DNA of 64,000 bases from Brevundimonas variabilis (GTDB lineage Bacteria; Pseudomonadota; Alphaproteobacteria; Caulobacterales; Caulobacteraceae), in contig NZ_JACHOR010000001.1 of assembly GCF_014199945.1 (NCBI RefSeq), forward strand, positions 372,001 through 436,000, read 5' to 3'. The translations under genes and the position numbers were made by a program. Within the stretch, counting starts at the first letter, position 1. Each line of letters starts with the position of its first letter. The notes beneath the pieces are model-generated. The model ran no database searches. It was not told the origin of the DNA and saw only the letters and a list, made by a program, of their open reading frames with translations. Positions 36,480 through 44,433 of this stretch are shown here, piece after piece.

Positions 36480-37625
36480 TCACGCGGCGTTCTGCCGAAG
36501 GGTTCGCTCCAAGGCCCTCATGGCTTCATCCACGTGCGCGTTGCTGACGTGAGTGTATCGCAGAACCATCTGGATCGTCTTGTGCCCGCTGATCTGCTGC
36601 ACCGTCGCCAGTGGGACGCCCTGTTCAATCAACCGGGTGATCGCAGTGTGCCGCATGACGTGGGGCGTGATGACTTTGGGGTTCAGCCCGGCAGCGATGA
36701 CCGCGCGCTGAAATGCCTTGCTGATCTTGACTGTATGCATCGACTTCGACCGGCTGTGGCGGGCAGGAAAGATCCATCCTTCTGGGTCATCACGCTCGCC
36801 CCTAACTCTTTTCAATACTGCAAGGAGATCGTTCGTCAGGGGCTGATGCCGCATCCCCGCCTTGGCATCGGGAATGAATAGCCGTTGGGTCGTCCAATCG
36901 ATCTGATCGAATCGCGCTGATGTAATCTCCGAGTGGCGCATCGCCGTGTTCAGACCGAACTCAACGAACAGCCAAAGATCGGGGTGCGGATCTTGGATGG
37001 CGGCTCGCCGTAGAGCGACGATTTGATCGCCTTGAAGCGTGACGATCCGGCCCTGCGGTTCATCCAACTTAGGAATTCGACAAGGAACTTTGGGGATACG
37101 CTTGCGCCGGACTGCGGTGCTGATGATGTGGCTTAGAGTTGCCAACTCGCGATTTACTGTCGCGGGCGACGCCCCCTCATCCAACCGCGACCGGGAGTAA
37201 CGTCCAACATGCTCCTCAGTTAGTGCCTCAACGCATTGATCAGTAAGATATGGCTTAAGACGGCGGTTGATTTGGGGCCGCTTGCTTGTCAAGTTTTTGC
37301 CGTTGGTCGCCTCCATCTCTAAGAGGTACCAATCGGCGAGTTCGCCAAAACGGACTTGCGTTTTGCGCCCGACAGGCAATGCGGAAGTCCCAAAGAGTAT
37401 ATCGGCCTTTAGGGCCTCTATGCAGGCCTCGCACTTCTTGATCGTCCAGCCTTCACTGGTGAGCCCAAGAACGAGGTGGATGCGCTTCCGATGGTGCATG
37501 AACTCTATCCTCCAACGGGCGTCTCCTGCCAGCTTCTCTCCGACGATGCCGTGCTCCCTTATCATTTGTCCGGGTAGAAGCTGCGAGACGGCCTGAGGCG
37601 TTAGGGTCCGAAACCGACCTGCCAC
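36480..37625 (-). CDS. Tyrosine recombinase (phage/island integrase)
   Basis: A 381-residue integrase. An N-terminal arm-binding region leads to a core-binding SAM-like domain (WYLLEMEATNGKNLTSKRPQINRR, about 95-190). The catalytic domain has Arg in NTAMRHSEITSARFDQID, His and Arg in PHVMRHTAITRLIEQG, then QISGHKTIQMVLRYTHVS with the nucleophile Tyr. It sits 87 bp from tRNA-Leu and reads toward it, the standard arrangement for tRNA-targeted islands. The start meets the stop of the ribbon-helix-helix gene. Confidence 0.93.
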   Translation of the reverse strand: MAGRFRTLTPQAVSQLLPGQMIREHGIVGEKLAGDARWRIEFMHHRKRIHLVLGLTSEGWTIKKCEACIEALKADILFGTSALPVGRKTQVRFGELADWYLLEMEATNGKNLTSKRPQINRRLKPYLTDQCVEALTEEHVGRYSRSRLDEGASPATVNRELATLSHIISTAVRRKRIPKVPCRIPKLDEPQGRIVTLQGDQIVALRRAAIQDPHPDLWLFVEFGLNTAMRHSEITSARFDQIDWTTQRLFIPDAKAGMRHQPLTNDLLAVLKRVRGERDDPEGWIFPARHSRSKSMHTVKISKAFQRAVIAAGLNPKVITPHVMRHTAITRLIEQGVPLATVQQISGHKTIQMVLRYTHVSNAHVDEAMRALERTLRQNAA

Positions 37626-38233
37626 TAGGGCGCTACTTCTGAGAGCACGTCCCGCGCGGCTTGGTCGGCATGGTTCTTGGCAAACTTGATGGACGCCAAG
37701 GCGACCTGTCGCCGATCAAACAATGCAATGAGGTCGCGATCCAGCTTTTCGATTTCATCGGATGGCAGGTCAGCCAACCGCTCTTCTTCTGTGCGAGCGT
37801 CCAACCGCCGACCAACCTTTTGGTTCTCACGTAGCTGACGGAGGCGGTCCATCTCTTCGTCCAGGGCAACCACCTCTTTGAACCGAGTGTCGTCCTTGGG
37901 GGTCGGAAGAGCCTCCTGAGCCCACTCCAACGCCTTGATCACGCCGAAATATACGAACGCGCTGTCCCGCGTTCCCGCGCCATGCTCGGCGAGGGACAAC
38001 CGCCTTGCAGTGGTGAGGACAGCCTCCAGAACACCTTCCAAGTGCCGGAGTGATCCGTCCGACCCATGCAGAGCTTTGATCAGGAGGAGTTCGGCTTGTT
38101 GGCTCATCGAGCGCCCGGCCTCATCCGAGCTTAGCTCGAGCGCCCGACGTGTTTCCGGTGTGATCCGTGTGGTCACGACCTCCGATTTGTCCGTCAACGG
38201 CCCTCTGCGCCTGCCCTTACCCTTGTCAGCCAA
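37625..38233 (-). CDS. Ribbon-helix-helix/coiled-coil protein of the island
   Basis: A 202-residue protein. TTG at 38233 is chosen because AAGGAGGG lies 5 nt upstream; longer frames begin at 38290, 38272 and 38269. The basic start (LADKGKGRRRGPLTDKS) is followed by TTRITPETRRALELSSDEAGRSMSQQAELLLIKAL, a likely ribbon-helix-helix DNA-binding motif like those of TraY or antitoxins. The rest is charged and helical. It adjoins the integrase gene and may be its regulator or directionality factor; this is inference. Confidence 0.7.
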   Translation of the reverse strand: MADKGKGRRRGPLTDKSEVVTTRITPETRRALELSSDEAGRSMSQQAELLLIKALHGSDGSLRHLEGVLEAVLTTARRLSLAEHGAGTRDSAFVYFGVIKALEWAQEALPTPKDDTRFKEVVALDEEMDRLRQLRENQKVGRRLDARTEEERLADLPSDEIEKLDRDLIALFDRRQVALASIKFAKNHADQAARDVLSEVAP

Positions 38234-38341
38234 ACGACCCTCCTTTTGATGTCTTCGAACTGCATACATCATGCTTGACGGCGAGATCAACCGCTGGCAT
38301 CAATGACTTCGGTTTGAAGACAAGAAGGAGGCGGTGCGATC

Positions 38342-38554
38342 GTGAACGGAGTTGAACAGGTGACAGTGAGAATGATCCCCGATGGGCGGCTATCCAGACG
38401 AGAGGCGGCCAAGTTCGTGGGTGTCGCGTCCAGAACGCTGGCTAACTGGAAGTCGCGCGGAGTAGGTCCGAACCAGACAAAGGTCGGGGGGCGCGTGTTC
38501 TATCGCCTCGCCGATCTCCAAATGTTTGTCGCCGATCATGAGGCGGCGGCTTGA
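38342..38554 (+). CDS. Excisionase-like helix-turn-helix protein
   Basis: A 70-residue protein starting with GTG at 38342. It has a MerR/AlpA-type winged HTH (LSRREAAKFVGVASRTLANWKSRGVGPNQTKVGGRVFYRLADLQMFV) covering nearly its whole length. Proteins of this size and type serve as excisionases or regulators in integrated elements. It is divergent from the ribbon-helix-helix gene, 108 bp away. Confidence 0.82.
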   Translation: MNGVEQVTVRMIPDGRLSRREAAKFVGVASRTLANWKSRGVGPNQTKVGGRVFYRLADLQMFVADHEAAA

Positions 38555-38576
38555 TCATGCTGCAACCGGTTGCAAA

Positions 38577-39092
38577 CTACGATCGCGAGCTCTCGACTTG
38601 GGCCGTCCTTGAGCGCGCGCGAACTGGTCCCAGTGCTCCGCCAGACCTCGCGTTGCCTGGACGAGCCCAATGGTCAAGTATGGAGCCGTCGATCTGGACG
38701 GTGCTCTTCTCGCCGTCACGAGACATGAAAACCTTGGTGTACGGCTTCCGCTCGTTCGGCCCGAGAGACACTCGTATTTGCCAGCGTGCAGCCTGTTGCT
38801 CGCGAACCTTAAGCACCATTGGGTGGCTGTCCAACGCCAACGCTTCCACGACATCGTCGGCGACACGCAACGGTCCGGCGACGTCAGGCGGGGCGTCCAC
38901 CACGTCACGCTTAGAACTGACAACGCGAAGAGCACCAGTCGAGAAAACGCGCAGGTGCGAGGCAAAAGTCTTTGTCAGGTACATGTGTGCGACGCGGTCG
39001 CGAAGGTCCTTGAACTCCTTCGACTTTGGGGCAGCCAGGATGCGGTCGATATCGGACCAGGTGACAGGGCGGCGCGGATGCTTTCTCATCAT
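38577..39092 (-). CDS. Unknown island protein (171 aa)
   Basis: A 171-residue hydrophilic protein with a basic N-terminus (MMRKHPRRPVTWSDIDRIL) and an Arg/Ser-rich C-terminus; no signal peptide or membrane segment. The middle (WQIRVSLGPNERKPYTKVFMSRDG) suggests beta structure. Its ATG overlaps the stop of the 79-residue gene (ATGA at 39092), so both are one operon, opposite in direction to the reverse transcriptase. No family recognised. Confidence 0.6.
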   Translation of the reverse strand: MMRKHPRRPVTWSDIDRILAAPKSKEFKDLRDRVAHMYLTKTFASHLRVFSTGALRVVSSKRDVVDAPPDVAGPLRVADDVVEALALDSHPMVLKVREQQAARWQIRVSLGPNERKPYTKVFMSRDGEKSTVQIDGSILDHWARPGNARSGGALGPVRARSRTAQVESSRS

Positions 39093-39331
39093 CAGCAGTT
39101 TCCGCCCAGCACGACGAGCGATGCGTTGTTCACGACCAGTACCTCTTCTGGCCAGAACAGGTCAGAGCGATGTCGAGCGATCCGACCGTCGAAGGTCACC
39201 GCACAACAACGCAGATCGCCCTCGTCATGGGCCTCCGTTACGACGGCCAGGTCGCCTGGAATGAAAACGTGTTCGACATCGTCGAGCCGGTCCGAATAGC
39301 CGATCACCACCACAATCTGACCCCTGCGCAT
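39092..39331 (-). CDS. Unknown small island protein (79 aa)
   Basis: A 79-residue protein starting at ATG 39331, which follows GGAGAACC at good spacing; a longer frame starts at 39385. The sequence (RRGQIVVVIGYSDRLDDVEHVFIPGDLAVVTEAHDEGDL...) alternates hydrophobic and charged residues, compatible with a small SH3-like or beta-barrel domain. It is coupled to the 171-residue gene and diverges from the reverse transcriptase across about 90 bp. Function unknown. Confidence 0.6.
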   Translation of the reverse strand: MRRGQIVVVIGYSDRLDDVEHVFIPGDLAVVTEAHDEGDLRCCAVTFDGRIARHRSDLFWPEEVLVVNNASLVVLGGNC

Positions 39332-39420
39332 AACTGGTTCTCCATAGCGGGAGAGTAGCGAGGCATGCAGCGAAGCCAAGATCAACCTATTGATTTTATT
39401 AGATATCTAGGCAACATCTC

Positions 39421-40704
39421 GTGCTCCATTCTGCACTACCTCAACCTGCTGCCCAACCCTTACAGAGGGGCACAACAACCGCTCAGGCTGACGTCACTTT
39501 GAACAAGTGCAGGGAAAGGCTTCGGCGCTTTCAGAGCGAGATAGAAAATCGCCTCACAGCGGGCGATCTCCGTGCGGCCAAACACAAACTACGCAAGATG
39601 CTGTCGAACCGTTCAGTGCGACTTCACTCCCTGATCATTGCCAACAGAAAGTCACCTGTAGATAGCCGCCTCGACATGGCGCGTCTTATCGAGTTGATCG
39701 AGTGCGTCAGGCCAATGTCCCGCGTCGCGTCGCCTTCTGGGTTTGCCTTGCCAAAACCGGAAGGTGGCTACCGCCCCGTATTCGAGTTTGGGCTGGAGGA
39801 TCGGGCGTGCGCCGTTCTGATCCGAGAAGCCCTCAAACCCTTCGCCCGCGCACACCCTCAGTTGGCCTGTCACCCTGCACAGGTCCTTTTGAGCGGTGGG
39901 TTGCCTGTCGCGTGCGAACATCTCCGCCAAGCCCTCGACGCGGCCCCTTCTGGGGCGGTGTTCATACAGATCGACGCGAAACGCTTCTTCCCGTCGATTG
40001 CATGTGAAGGTTTGGCGGGGATGACCGGACTTCCACCCGAGGTGATCCATCGGCATCTGTCGGTTGAGCACATGGATGTCCGAGGAAAACGCTCTCTGGA
40101 AAATGCTCTCTCTATGAAAGGGAATGATCAGGGGGATGAGACACCTGCGCCATCCGGCGTGGGGCGTGAGAAAGGAGACGCGGCTCTGGGCGGTATCGCT
40201 ACCGGCTCAGCGGCGGCTTCGCTCGTGGCCGAAATGGTGATGGGGCATATCCTGCGAGATGCAGGCAGCTTGCCGAGCCTCATTGCCCTAATCGTCTACT
40301 CCGACAACATCGGAGCAGTGGTCCGGACACGGGAGGAGGCGCTTGCACTTCAGGAAGCCGTCCTTGGAGCGTTCAGTCGTTCCAGGGCGGGGCCGCTCTC
40401 TGCCAGCAAGGTTTCGATCAAGGACATTGCAACGGGTTTCAACTTTGTCGGCTACCGATGGCAGCAGCAAGGGGAGAGCCTGACTGCGGAGCCGTCACGT
40501 CGGAAACATGAGTTTTGGCAGCTCACCTTCAGCACGGACCTGTTGGAGGCTGGGCTCGGCATAAACCGCGCGGATGCTAATCATTTTCGAAGGCGATTAA
40601 CAGGCTACGCCAACTCCAAACAAGAATGGGCAGGGCGCGATCGGTTCCTAGCGGAATGGGAGGGGCGCATCGACGCAGCCTTCGCGCACCAAAACGGTGC
40701 CTGA
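39421..40704 (+). CDS. Divergent reverse transcriptase with YSDN catalytic box
   Basis: A 427-residue RNA-directed DNA polymerase-like protein. After a charged N-terminal 90 residues come the fingers motif LPKPEGGYRPVFEFG (110-124), motif A FIQIDAKRFFPSI with D185, motif B GGIATGSAAASLVAE (257-271), motif C IVYSDNIGAV (Y293-N296) and motif D/E GFNFVGYRW (about 339-347). The usual YxDD is YSDN: the first Asp is kept, the second is Asn. About 65 residues separate motifs A and B. No maturase or endonuclease domain follows. The GTG start is uncertain. Not a recognised retron or group II intron RT; a defence-associated RT is possible. Confidence 0.8.
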   Translation: MLHSALPQPAAQPLQRGTTTAQADVTLNKCRERLRRFQSEIENRLTAGDLRAAKHKLRKMLSNRSVRLHSLIIANRKSPVDSRLDMARLIELIECVRPMSRVASPSGFALPKPEGGYRPVFEFGLEDRACAVLIREALKPFARAHPQLACHPAQVLLSGGLPVACEHLRQALDAAPSGAVFIQIDAKRFFPSIACEGLAGMTGLPPEVIHRHLSVEHMDVRGKRSLENALSMKGNDQGDETPAPSGVGREKGDAALGGIATGSAAASLVAEMVMGHILRDAGSLPSLIALIVYSDNIGAVVRTREEALALQEAVLGAFSRSRAGPLSASKVSIKDIATGFNFVGYRWQQQGESLTAEPSRRKHEFWQLTFSTDLLEAGLGINRADANHFRRRLTGYANSKQEWAGRDRFLAEWEGRIDAAFAHQNGA

Positions 40705-41006
40705 ACTCCGTTTCTAAGCCGATTGCGACGCTAACCTCGCTTTTGGACCGTAGCTCCAGGCACGAACTTCTGACCCAGCTGAGGGTCAGCTCTGAAATGA
40801 AGCGATCTGGTTGCCCATTTTTCTGCAGAACCGGTTGGAACTCACCGCTCTGGACAAGTCGGTAACTTCTTCCGCTGTCCGCTCGAAGAGTGAAAAGGGT
40901 GCAGTCAAACTACGGTTTTGCGTCAACATCGGACGTGTTTTGGCCTGCGGAAACCGGACTTTGGATTTGTCGCCCGTAAGGGAGTTCTCTGATGTCCGCC
41001 TGTATC
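40705..41006. other. Non-coding region (302 bp) after the reverse transcriptase
   Basis: No supported gene on either strand. CTGACCC (40770-40776) pairs with GGGTCAG (40783-40789) around AGCTGA, and the 10-bp palindrome TTCTGCAGAA lies further on. The stretch is less GC-rich than the host sequence to its right. It may hold the island right end, the RT terminator, or an RT-associated non-coding RNA. Confidence 0.5.
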
Positions 41007-42170
41007 TCAGAAGAGCCCATTTAGCGCGGGGGCTTCGTCGGCACTTGCGGGAAACACGGAACTGTCGAGAGCGGCTTTGTCCACGCCCAGGTGATCCCGT
41101 AACACACCCTTGAAGACCGATCGCACGTCCAGCGCTGGAGCGAGGTCACGCGATTCAAAGAGACGATTATCGGCCAGGGTCGGCCAGTCGCCGATCATGC
41201 CGCCCGCCTTCACCGCACCACCAGCCATCAGAAGCGCCGAGCCGGTGCCATGGTCGGTACCGCCGGTTCCATTGGCGCGAGCGGTTCGGCCGAACTCGGT
41301 GGCGATCACGACTACTGTACGATCCCAGTCCTCGCCCAAGCCCGAACGCAGTCCGGATACCACCTGATCCAGTCCGGTCAGCCGCGCCTGCAACTGTCCG
41401 ACCTGTCGGGCATGGGTGTCCCAGCCGTCGACCGAAAGCGCGACCACATCGGCGCCGTCAGGCCCCGTCATCAGTCGGGCGACGGCCTGGCCCAGGCCGG
41501 CAACGTCGTTGCGAGCCAACCGGGGATCACCGCCCATGGCCATGGCCTGTGCCTCGGTCTGCAAACCCGCTGCAAGGTTCTCGGCCAGCAGGCGGTCATT
41601 CACATAGAGGTCCTGCAGGAGAGACGCGATCCGGTCCTCGGACCCTGTCCGCCCTCCGGGTGCCCAGCTTGAGGTCGCGGCTGACCCCCGCAGGATCAGG
41701 GGTGTCTGTGCGCCGATGGAAAGGCCTTTCAGCCCTCCCATGGCCGCCAGCGCACGATTCAGCCAGCCGTCCGTCTGCTGCCTGAGGCCCTCGCCGCCGT
41801 TCTCGAGGACATCCTGTGCGTCGAAATGGGAGCGGACCCGGACTGGAATGGCTACGGCTGGCGCAAACCGCATCTGGCCCTCGCTGTACAAGCTGTGCAG
41901 GCCGGCCAGCGAAGGATGCAGGCCGAACCCATCGGACATCGGCAGACTGTGTTCGATCGCCAGCGCACCGCGGAGCGGTCGATAGTTGGGATCGTCCACG
42001 GGCACGACAACCGACAGGCCGTCCATGGCCCCGCGCGCGATGATGACGACCATCTTGTTGCGGGGGCCGGGCGCAGCAGACGCCCCCGCCTGTCCGGCAA
42101 AGGCCAGGCTGACACCGGCGGCCGATGCCCCCAGGAGGAAGCGGCGGGTAAGATCGAGGGAACGGGTCAT
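41007..42170 (-). CDS. DUF1501 family protein (Tat-exported)
   Basis: A 387-residue protein. The N-terminus LTRRFLLGASAAGVSLAF carries a twin-arginine signal. DUF1501 features include MVVIIARGAMDGLSVVVP, SFHFDAQDVLENGGEG-like RSHFDAQDVLENGG, LSVDGWDTHARQVGQL, VVVIATEFGRTARANG and GTDHGTGSALLMAGGAV, resembling the alkaline-phosphatase/sulfatase fold with conserved Asp and His. ATG at 42170 overlaps the stop of the DUF1800 gene by 4 bp. These two families occur together as a pair of unknown role, exported to the periplasm. Confidence 0.92.
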   Translation of the reverse strand: MTRSLDLTRRFLLGASAAGVSLAFAGQAGASAAPGPRNKMVVIIARGAMDGLSVVVPVDDPNYRPLRGALAIEHSLPMSDGFGLHPSLAGLHSLYSEGQMRFAPAVAIPVRVRSHFDAQDVLENGGEGLRQQTDGWLNRALAAMGGLKGLSIGAQTPLILRGSAATSSWAPGGRTGSEDRIASLLQDLYVNDRLLAENLAAGLQTEAQAMAMGGDPRLARNDVAGLGQAVARLMTGPDGADVVALSVDGWDTHARQVGQLQARLTGLDQVVSGLRSGLGEDWDRTVVVIATEFGRTARANGTGGTDHGTGSALLMAGGAVKAGGMIGDWPTLADNRLFESRDLAPALDVRSVFKGVLRDHLGVDKAALDSSVFPASADEAPALNGLF

Positions 42171-43729
42171 CGACGCTGGAACTCCGGCGACATCAGGAAC
42201 AGGGTGAAGGCCTCGGGTCGGCTTTCGGCACGCGCTACGGCCATGCGGGTGCGCTCGCCGAGGCGGAGGCCCAGCGCTGCGGCCGCCGCTGCGTTCGGGT
42301 CTCCGGCCTGGACCCGGCTGGCAGCGGCGCGGGACCAGTCCAGGCGTTTGACCAGGGCATCGGGCCCGGCCCAGTCGGCTGCAGTATCCGGCCATCCTTC
42401 GGGCGACGGCGCGCTTTGGGGCGGCTGTCCCATGGCGATCAGGCCCTGACGCAGCGGTTGTACCTGCTGCGGTTCCGTACCGAAGGCACGATGCGCCGAG
42501 ACGATGAAGTCGTAAGGCGTCTTGACCTTGGCGGGAACGGGCTCCCAAGCCTCTGGTGCCGCGATCAGAGCGCGGGCTACGACTGCCAGGTCCCCCCCGG
42601 ACGTCGTCCAGGCCCGCTCCAATGTGGCCACGAGCCCCGGGGGCGGTATGTCGGCCACGAAATGAGCGGAGATCTTTCGCGCCAGTTTGCGCGCGGTTTC
42701 AGGACGATTGGCGAGGTCCTTCAGAATGGCTTCGCCCTGCGCACGTCCTGTATCCGCATAGCGCTGGCCCAGAACCGTGCGCTCGCCCGGCTCATGGACC
42801 ACAGGGCGATAGACGAAGCCGTTCTGGCCCGCACCGCCCACGATCGCCCTGGCCATGGAGCGGCCTCTGCGACCGGCAGGGCGACCCGCTTCAGTGTCTC
42901 GCCGGGCTGGGATGGACCAGCCGGTCAGGGCCCGGGCGAACTCGGTGACATCGCCCTGGCTGTAGCCTGCGTCGGAGCCGATGGTATGCAGCTCCATGAT
43001 TTCCCGGGCCAGGTTCTCGTTCAGACCGGCACTGCGCCTCTGTCCCGCAGGACTGTTCGGCCCCACAGACTGGGCCTGATCCAGATAGAGCAGCATCGCC
43101 GGATGCTGTTCGGCGGCCATGGCCAGGGTCTCGAACCGGCCAAACACATGGGGGCGGATCGCTTCCCGCTCGTAGGCGTCCAGAAAGATCGCCGACTGGA
43201 ATTTGGTGGCCGAGGCCGTGAAGTGGTTGGCCCAGAAAATGGCCCACCGCTCTGCGAACCCGTCGGGTGTCGTCGCGGCCAGACGGGTCCGGGCCAGAAA
43301 GGCCTCGGCTGCCACACGGGTGAGTGCCTGGCGGCTCGCGCGCCGTGCGTCGAAGGCTGCCTGACCGGCGGGCTCCATCGGACGGCTGCCATCCGTCACC
43401 GTCGGATCAGTGTTCGGCCTGTTATCCAACTCCTGCATCGCGACCCCGGCGGGCGGTGACACGTTCATCATCACATCCGCAGGGGTTGCGGAGCCACGCC
43501 GGGTCATCCGTCTGTCCTGACCGTCCTGCTGATAGGCAAGAAAAGCCTGAACCTGATCGCTCGTCGATGGAAACTCTCCCTGCGGAGACGCAGCGCCGGA
43601 TCGTTGAACCTGCGCGTCCAGCCAGCCTTTTGGATCGGCCGCGACGCGCTCGATCTCGCCTGGACGAGCGCCCATGCCAAACCGGGTAAGGGCGATAGCG
43701 GCGTTCAAACTGTTCGCGGTTTGCGGCAT
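42167..43729 (-). CDS. DUF1800 family protein
   Basis: A 520-residue, mostly helical protein with family blocks ALTRFGMGARPGEIERVAADPKGWL at the start, RWAIFWANHFTAS, NENLAREIMELHTIGSDAGYSQGDVTEFARALTGWSI in the middle and ISAHFVADIPP towards the end. No clear signal peptide is seen. It is paired with the DUF1501 gene through a 4-bp overlap, the usual genomic association of these families. Function is not established. Confidence 0.92.
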   Translation of the reverse strand: MPQTANSLNAAIALTRFGMGARPGEIERVAADPKGWLDAQVQRSGAASPQGEFPSTSDQVQAFLAYQQDGQDRRMTRRGSATPADVMMNVSPPAGVAMQELDNRPNTDPTVTDGSRPMEPAGQAAFDARRASRQALTRVAAEAFLARTRLAATTPDGFAERWAIFWANHFTASATKFQSAIFLDAYEREAIRPHVFGRFETLAMAAEQHPAMLLYLDQAQSVGPNSPAGQRRSAGLNENLAREIMELHTIGSDAGYSQGDVTEFARALTGWSIPARRDTEAGRPAGRRGRSMARAIVGGAGQNGFVYRPVVHEPGERTVLGQRYADTGRAQGEAILKDLANRPETARKLARKISAHFVADIPPPGLVATLERAWTTSGGDLAVVARALIAAPEAWEPVPAKVKTPYDFIVSAHRAFGTEPQQVQPLRQGLIAMGQPPQSAPSPEGWPDTAADWAGPDALVKRLDWSRAAASRVQAGDPNAAAAAALGLRLGERTRMAVARAESRPEAFTLFLMSPEFQRR

Positions 43730-43969
43730 GTCTTGCGTCCAACCCGATCCCGTTCAATGGGTATGAAACGGTCCGGGAAGGCGAATCCGTCGCGGGCTCA
43801 GAACCACGCGGTCGCGGACGCCAGCCATTATCAATGACATATTTGGCCTAGATGAGCCGCAACTCTCATTTCCTGTTTCCGCTGGCGCTGGCCAAAGCGC
43901 CAGCCTTCCGGTCAGACGGCGTGAAGGTTTGAAATGAGTGAGATGGATCCGTTTGATCCGTCCGCCGCA

Positions 43970-44024
43970 AATGTCCGCAATGGGTCGAGTGCGGATTTGA
44001 CGTGGCAGGCGGAGAGCGGACATT
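43970..44024. repeat. 55-bp inverted-repeat element, copy 1
   Basis: It opens AATGTCCGCAATGGGTCGAG and closes AGCGGACATT, so the ends AATGTCCGC and GCGGACATT are exact 9-bp inverted repeats. The same 55-bp length and the first 19 bases recur at 44282-44336. Confidence 0.75.
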
Positions 44025-44148
44025 CGCTTGATCGTCCAAACGCGGACCCACTGAACCGCCGCTAGGGGTGGCGAGCTGACTTTGCCAAAGAATGGACGAA
44101 AAGACGATAACGTGGTTCGTTAACGCTTTGGCTCGCGGGAGAGGTCAA

Positions 44149-44229
44149 ATGACGAAGAAGACCATCGGGATCTTATTTGCGATCGGTGCTGTGATATTGG
44201 GCGGTCTGGTTGTGTTTAATGTGATGTGA
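44149..44229 (+). CDS. Candidate 26-residue single-TM peptide
   Basis: ATG at 44149 lies 7 bases after GGGAGAGG, a strong ribosome binding site. The 26 residues begin MTKKTIG and continue with an unbroken hydrophobic stretch (ILFAIGAVILGGLVVF), then NVM. Two Lys at the start fit an inside-oriented membrane helix. It lies between the two 55-bp repeats. Too short for family assignment; coding status is inferred from the RBS and the helix. Confidence 0.4.
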   Translation: MTKKTIGILFAIGAVILGGLVVFNVM

Positions 44230-44281
44230 TCTGATCTGGCGCGGGGCAACGGAACAGCGTCGCAAGTGCTGCCCGATCGCC

Positions 44282-44336
44282 AATGTCCGCAATGGGTCGA
44301 AAGCGGATGCTGAGAACGACCCCGACAGCAGACATT
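44282..44336. repeat. 55-bp inverted-repeat element, copy 2
   Basis: It opens AATGTCCGCAATGGGTCGAA and closes GCAGACATT, with one mismatch in the 9-bp end arms. The length is identical to copy 1 at 43970-44024, while the centre has diverged. Confidence 0.75.
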
Positions 44337-44433
44337 CCCTTACCCATTCGCGCCTAAACGTCATTGCACGAAACGACATCGCCAGTTCGCTGACTGACAA
44401 CTCTCTGCCTAATGCTCAGAGGCGGCTCCGAGA

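Larger units (their letters stand above)
36308..41006. mobile_element. Integrated genomic island at tRNA-Leu carrying a reverse transcriptase
   Basis: The tRNA-Leu 3' end is followed by an integrase reading toward it, a ribbon-helix-helix protein, an excisionase-like HTH protein, two unknown genes and a reverse transcriptase. These genes have lower GC and less biased codon use than the flanks. The right end must lie between the RT stop (40704) and the DUF1501 gene (41007). No second copy of the tRNA 3' end was found, so exact attachment sites are undefined and the feature limits are approximate. Confidence 0.65.
43730..44433. other. Intergenic region (704 bp) with hairpins, two 55-bp repeats and a tiny ORF
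   Basis: Besides the repeats and tiny ORF listed separately, GCTGGCGCT (43881-43889) pairs perfectly with AGCGCCAGC (43896-43904), nested inside CTCTCATTTC / GAAATGAGTGAG (43863-43872 and 43931-43942). No longer protein-coding frame is convincing. It separates the convergent-in-spirit DUF1800 and MFS genes, both on the minus strand. Confidence 0.6.

Noticed and set aside
40681..40730. Possible right attachment site (GCGCACCA and CGATTGCGACG) resembling the tRNA-Leu 3' end
   Set aside because: Only 6 to 10 bases match with mismatches, and the first lies inside the RT coding end; not better than chance in GC-rich DNA.
40811..41113. 100-codon plus-strand frame running from the RT 3' gap into the DUF1501 gene
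   Set aside because: No RBS, overlaps the conserved DUF1501 C-terminus, and no recognisable sequence.
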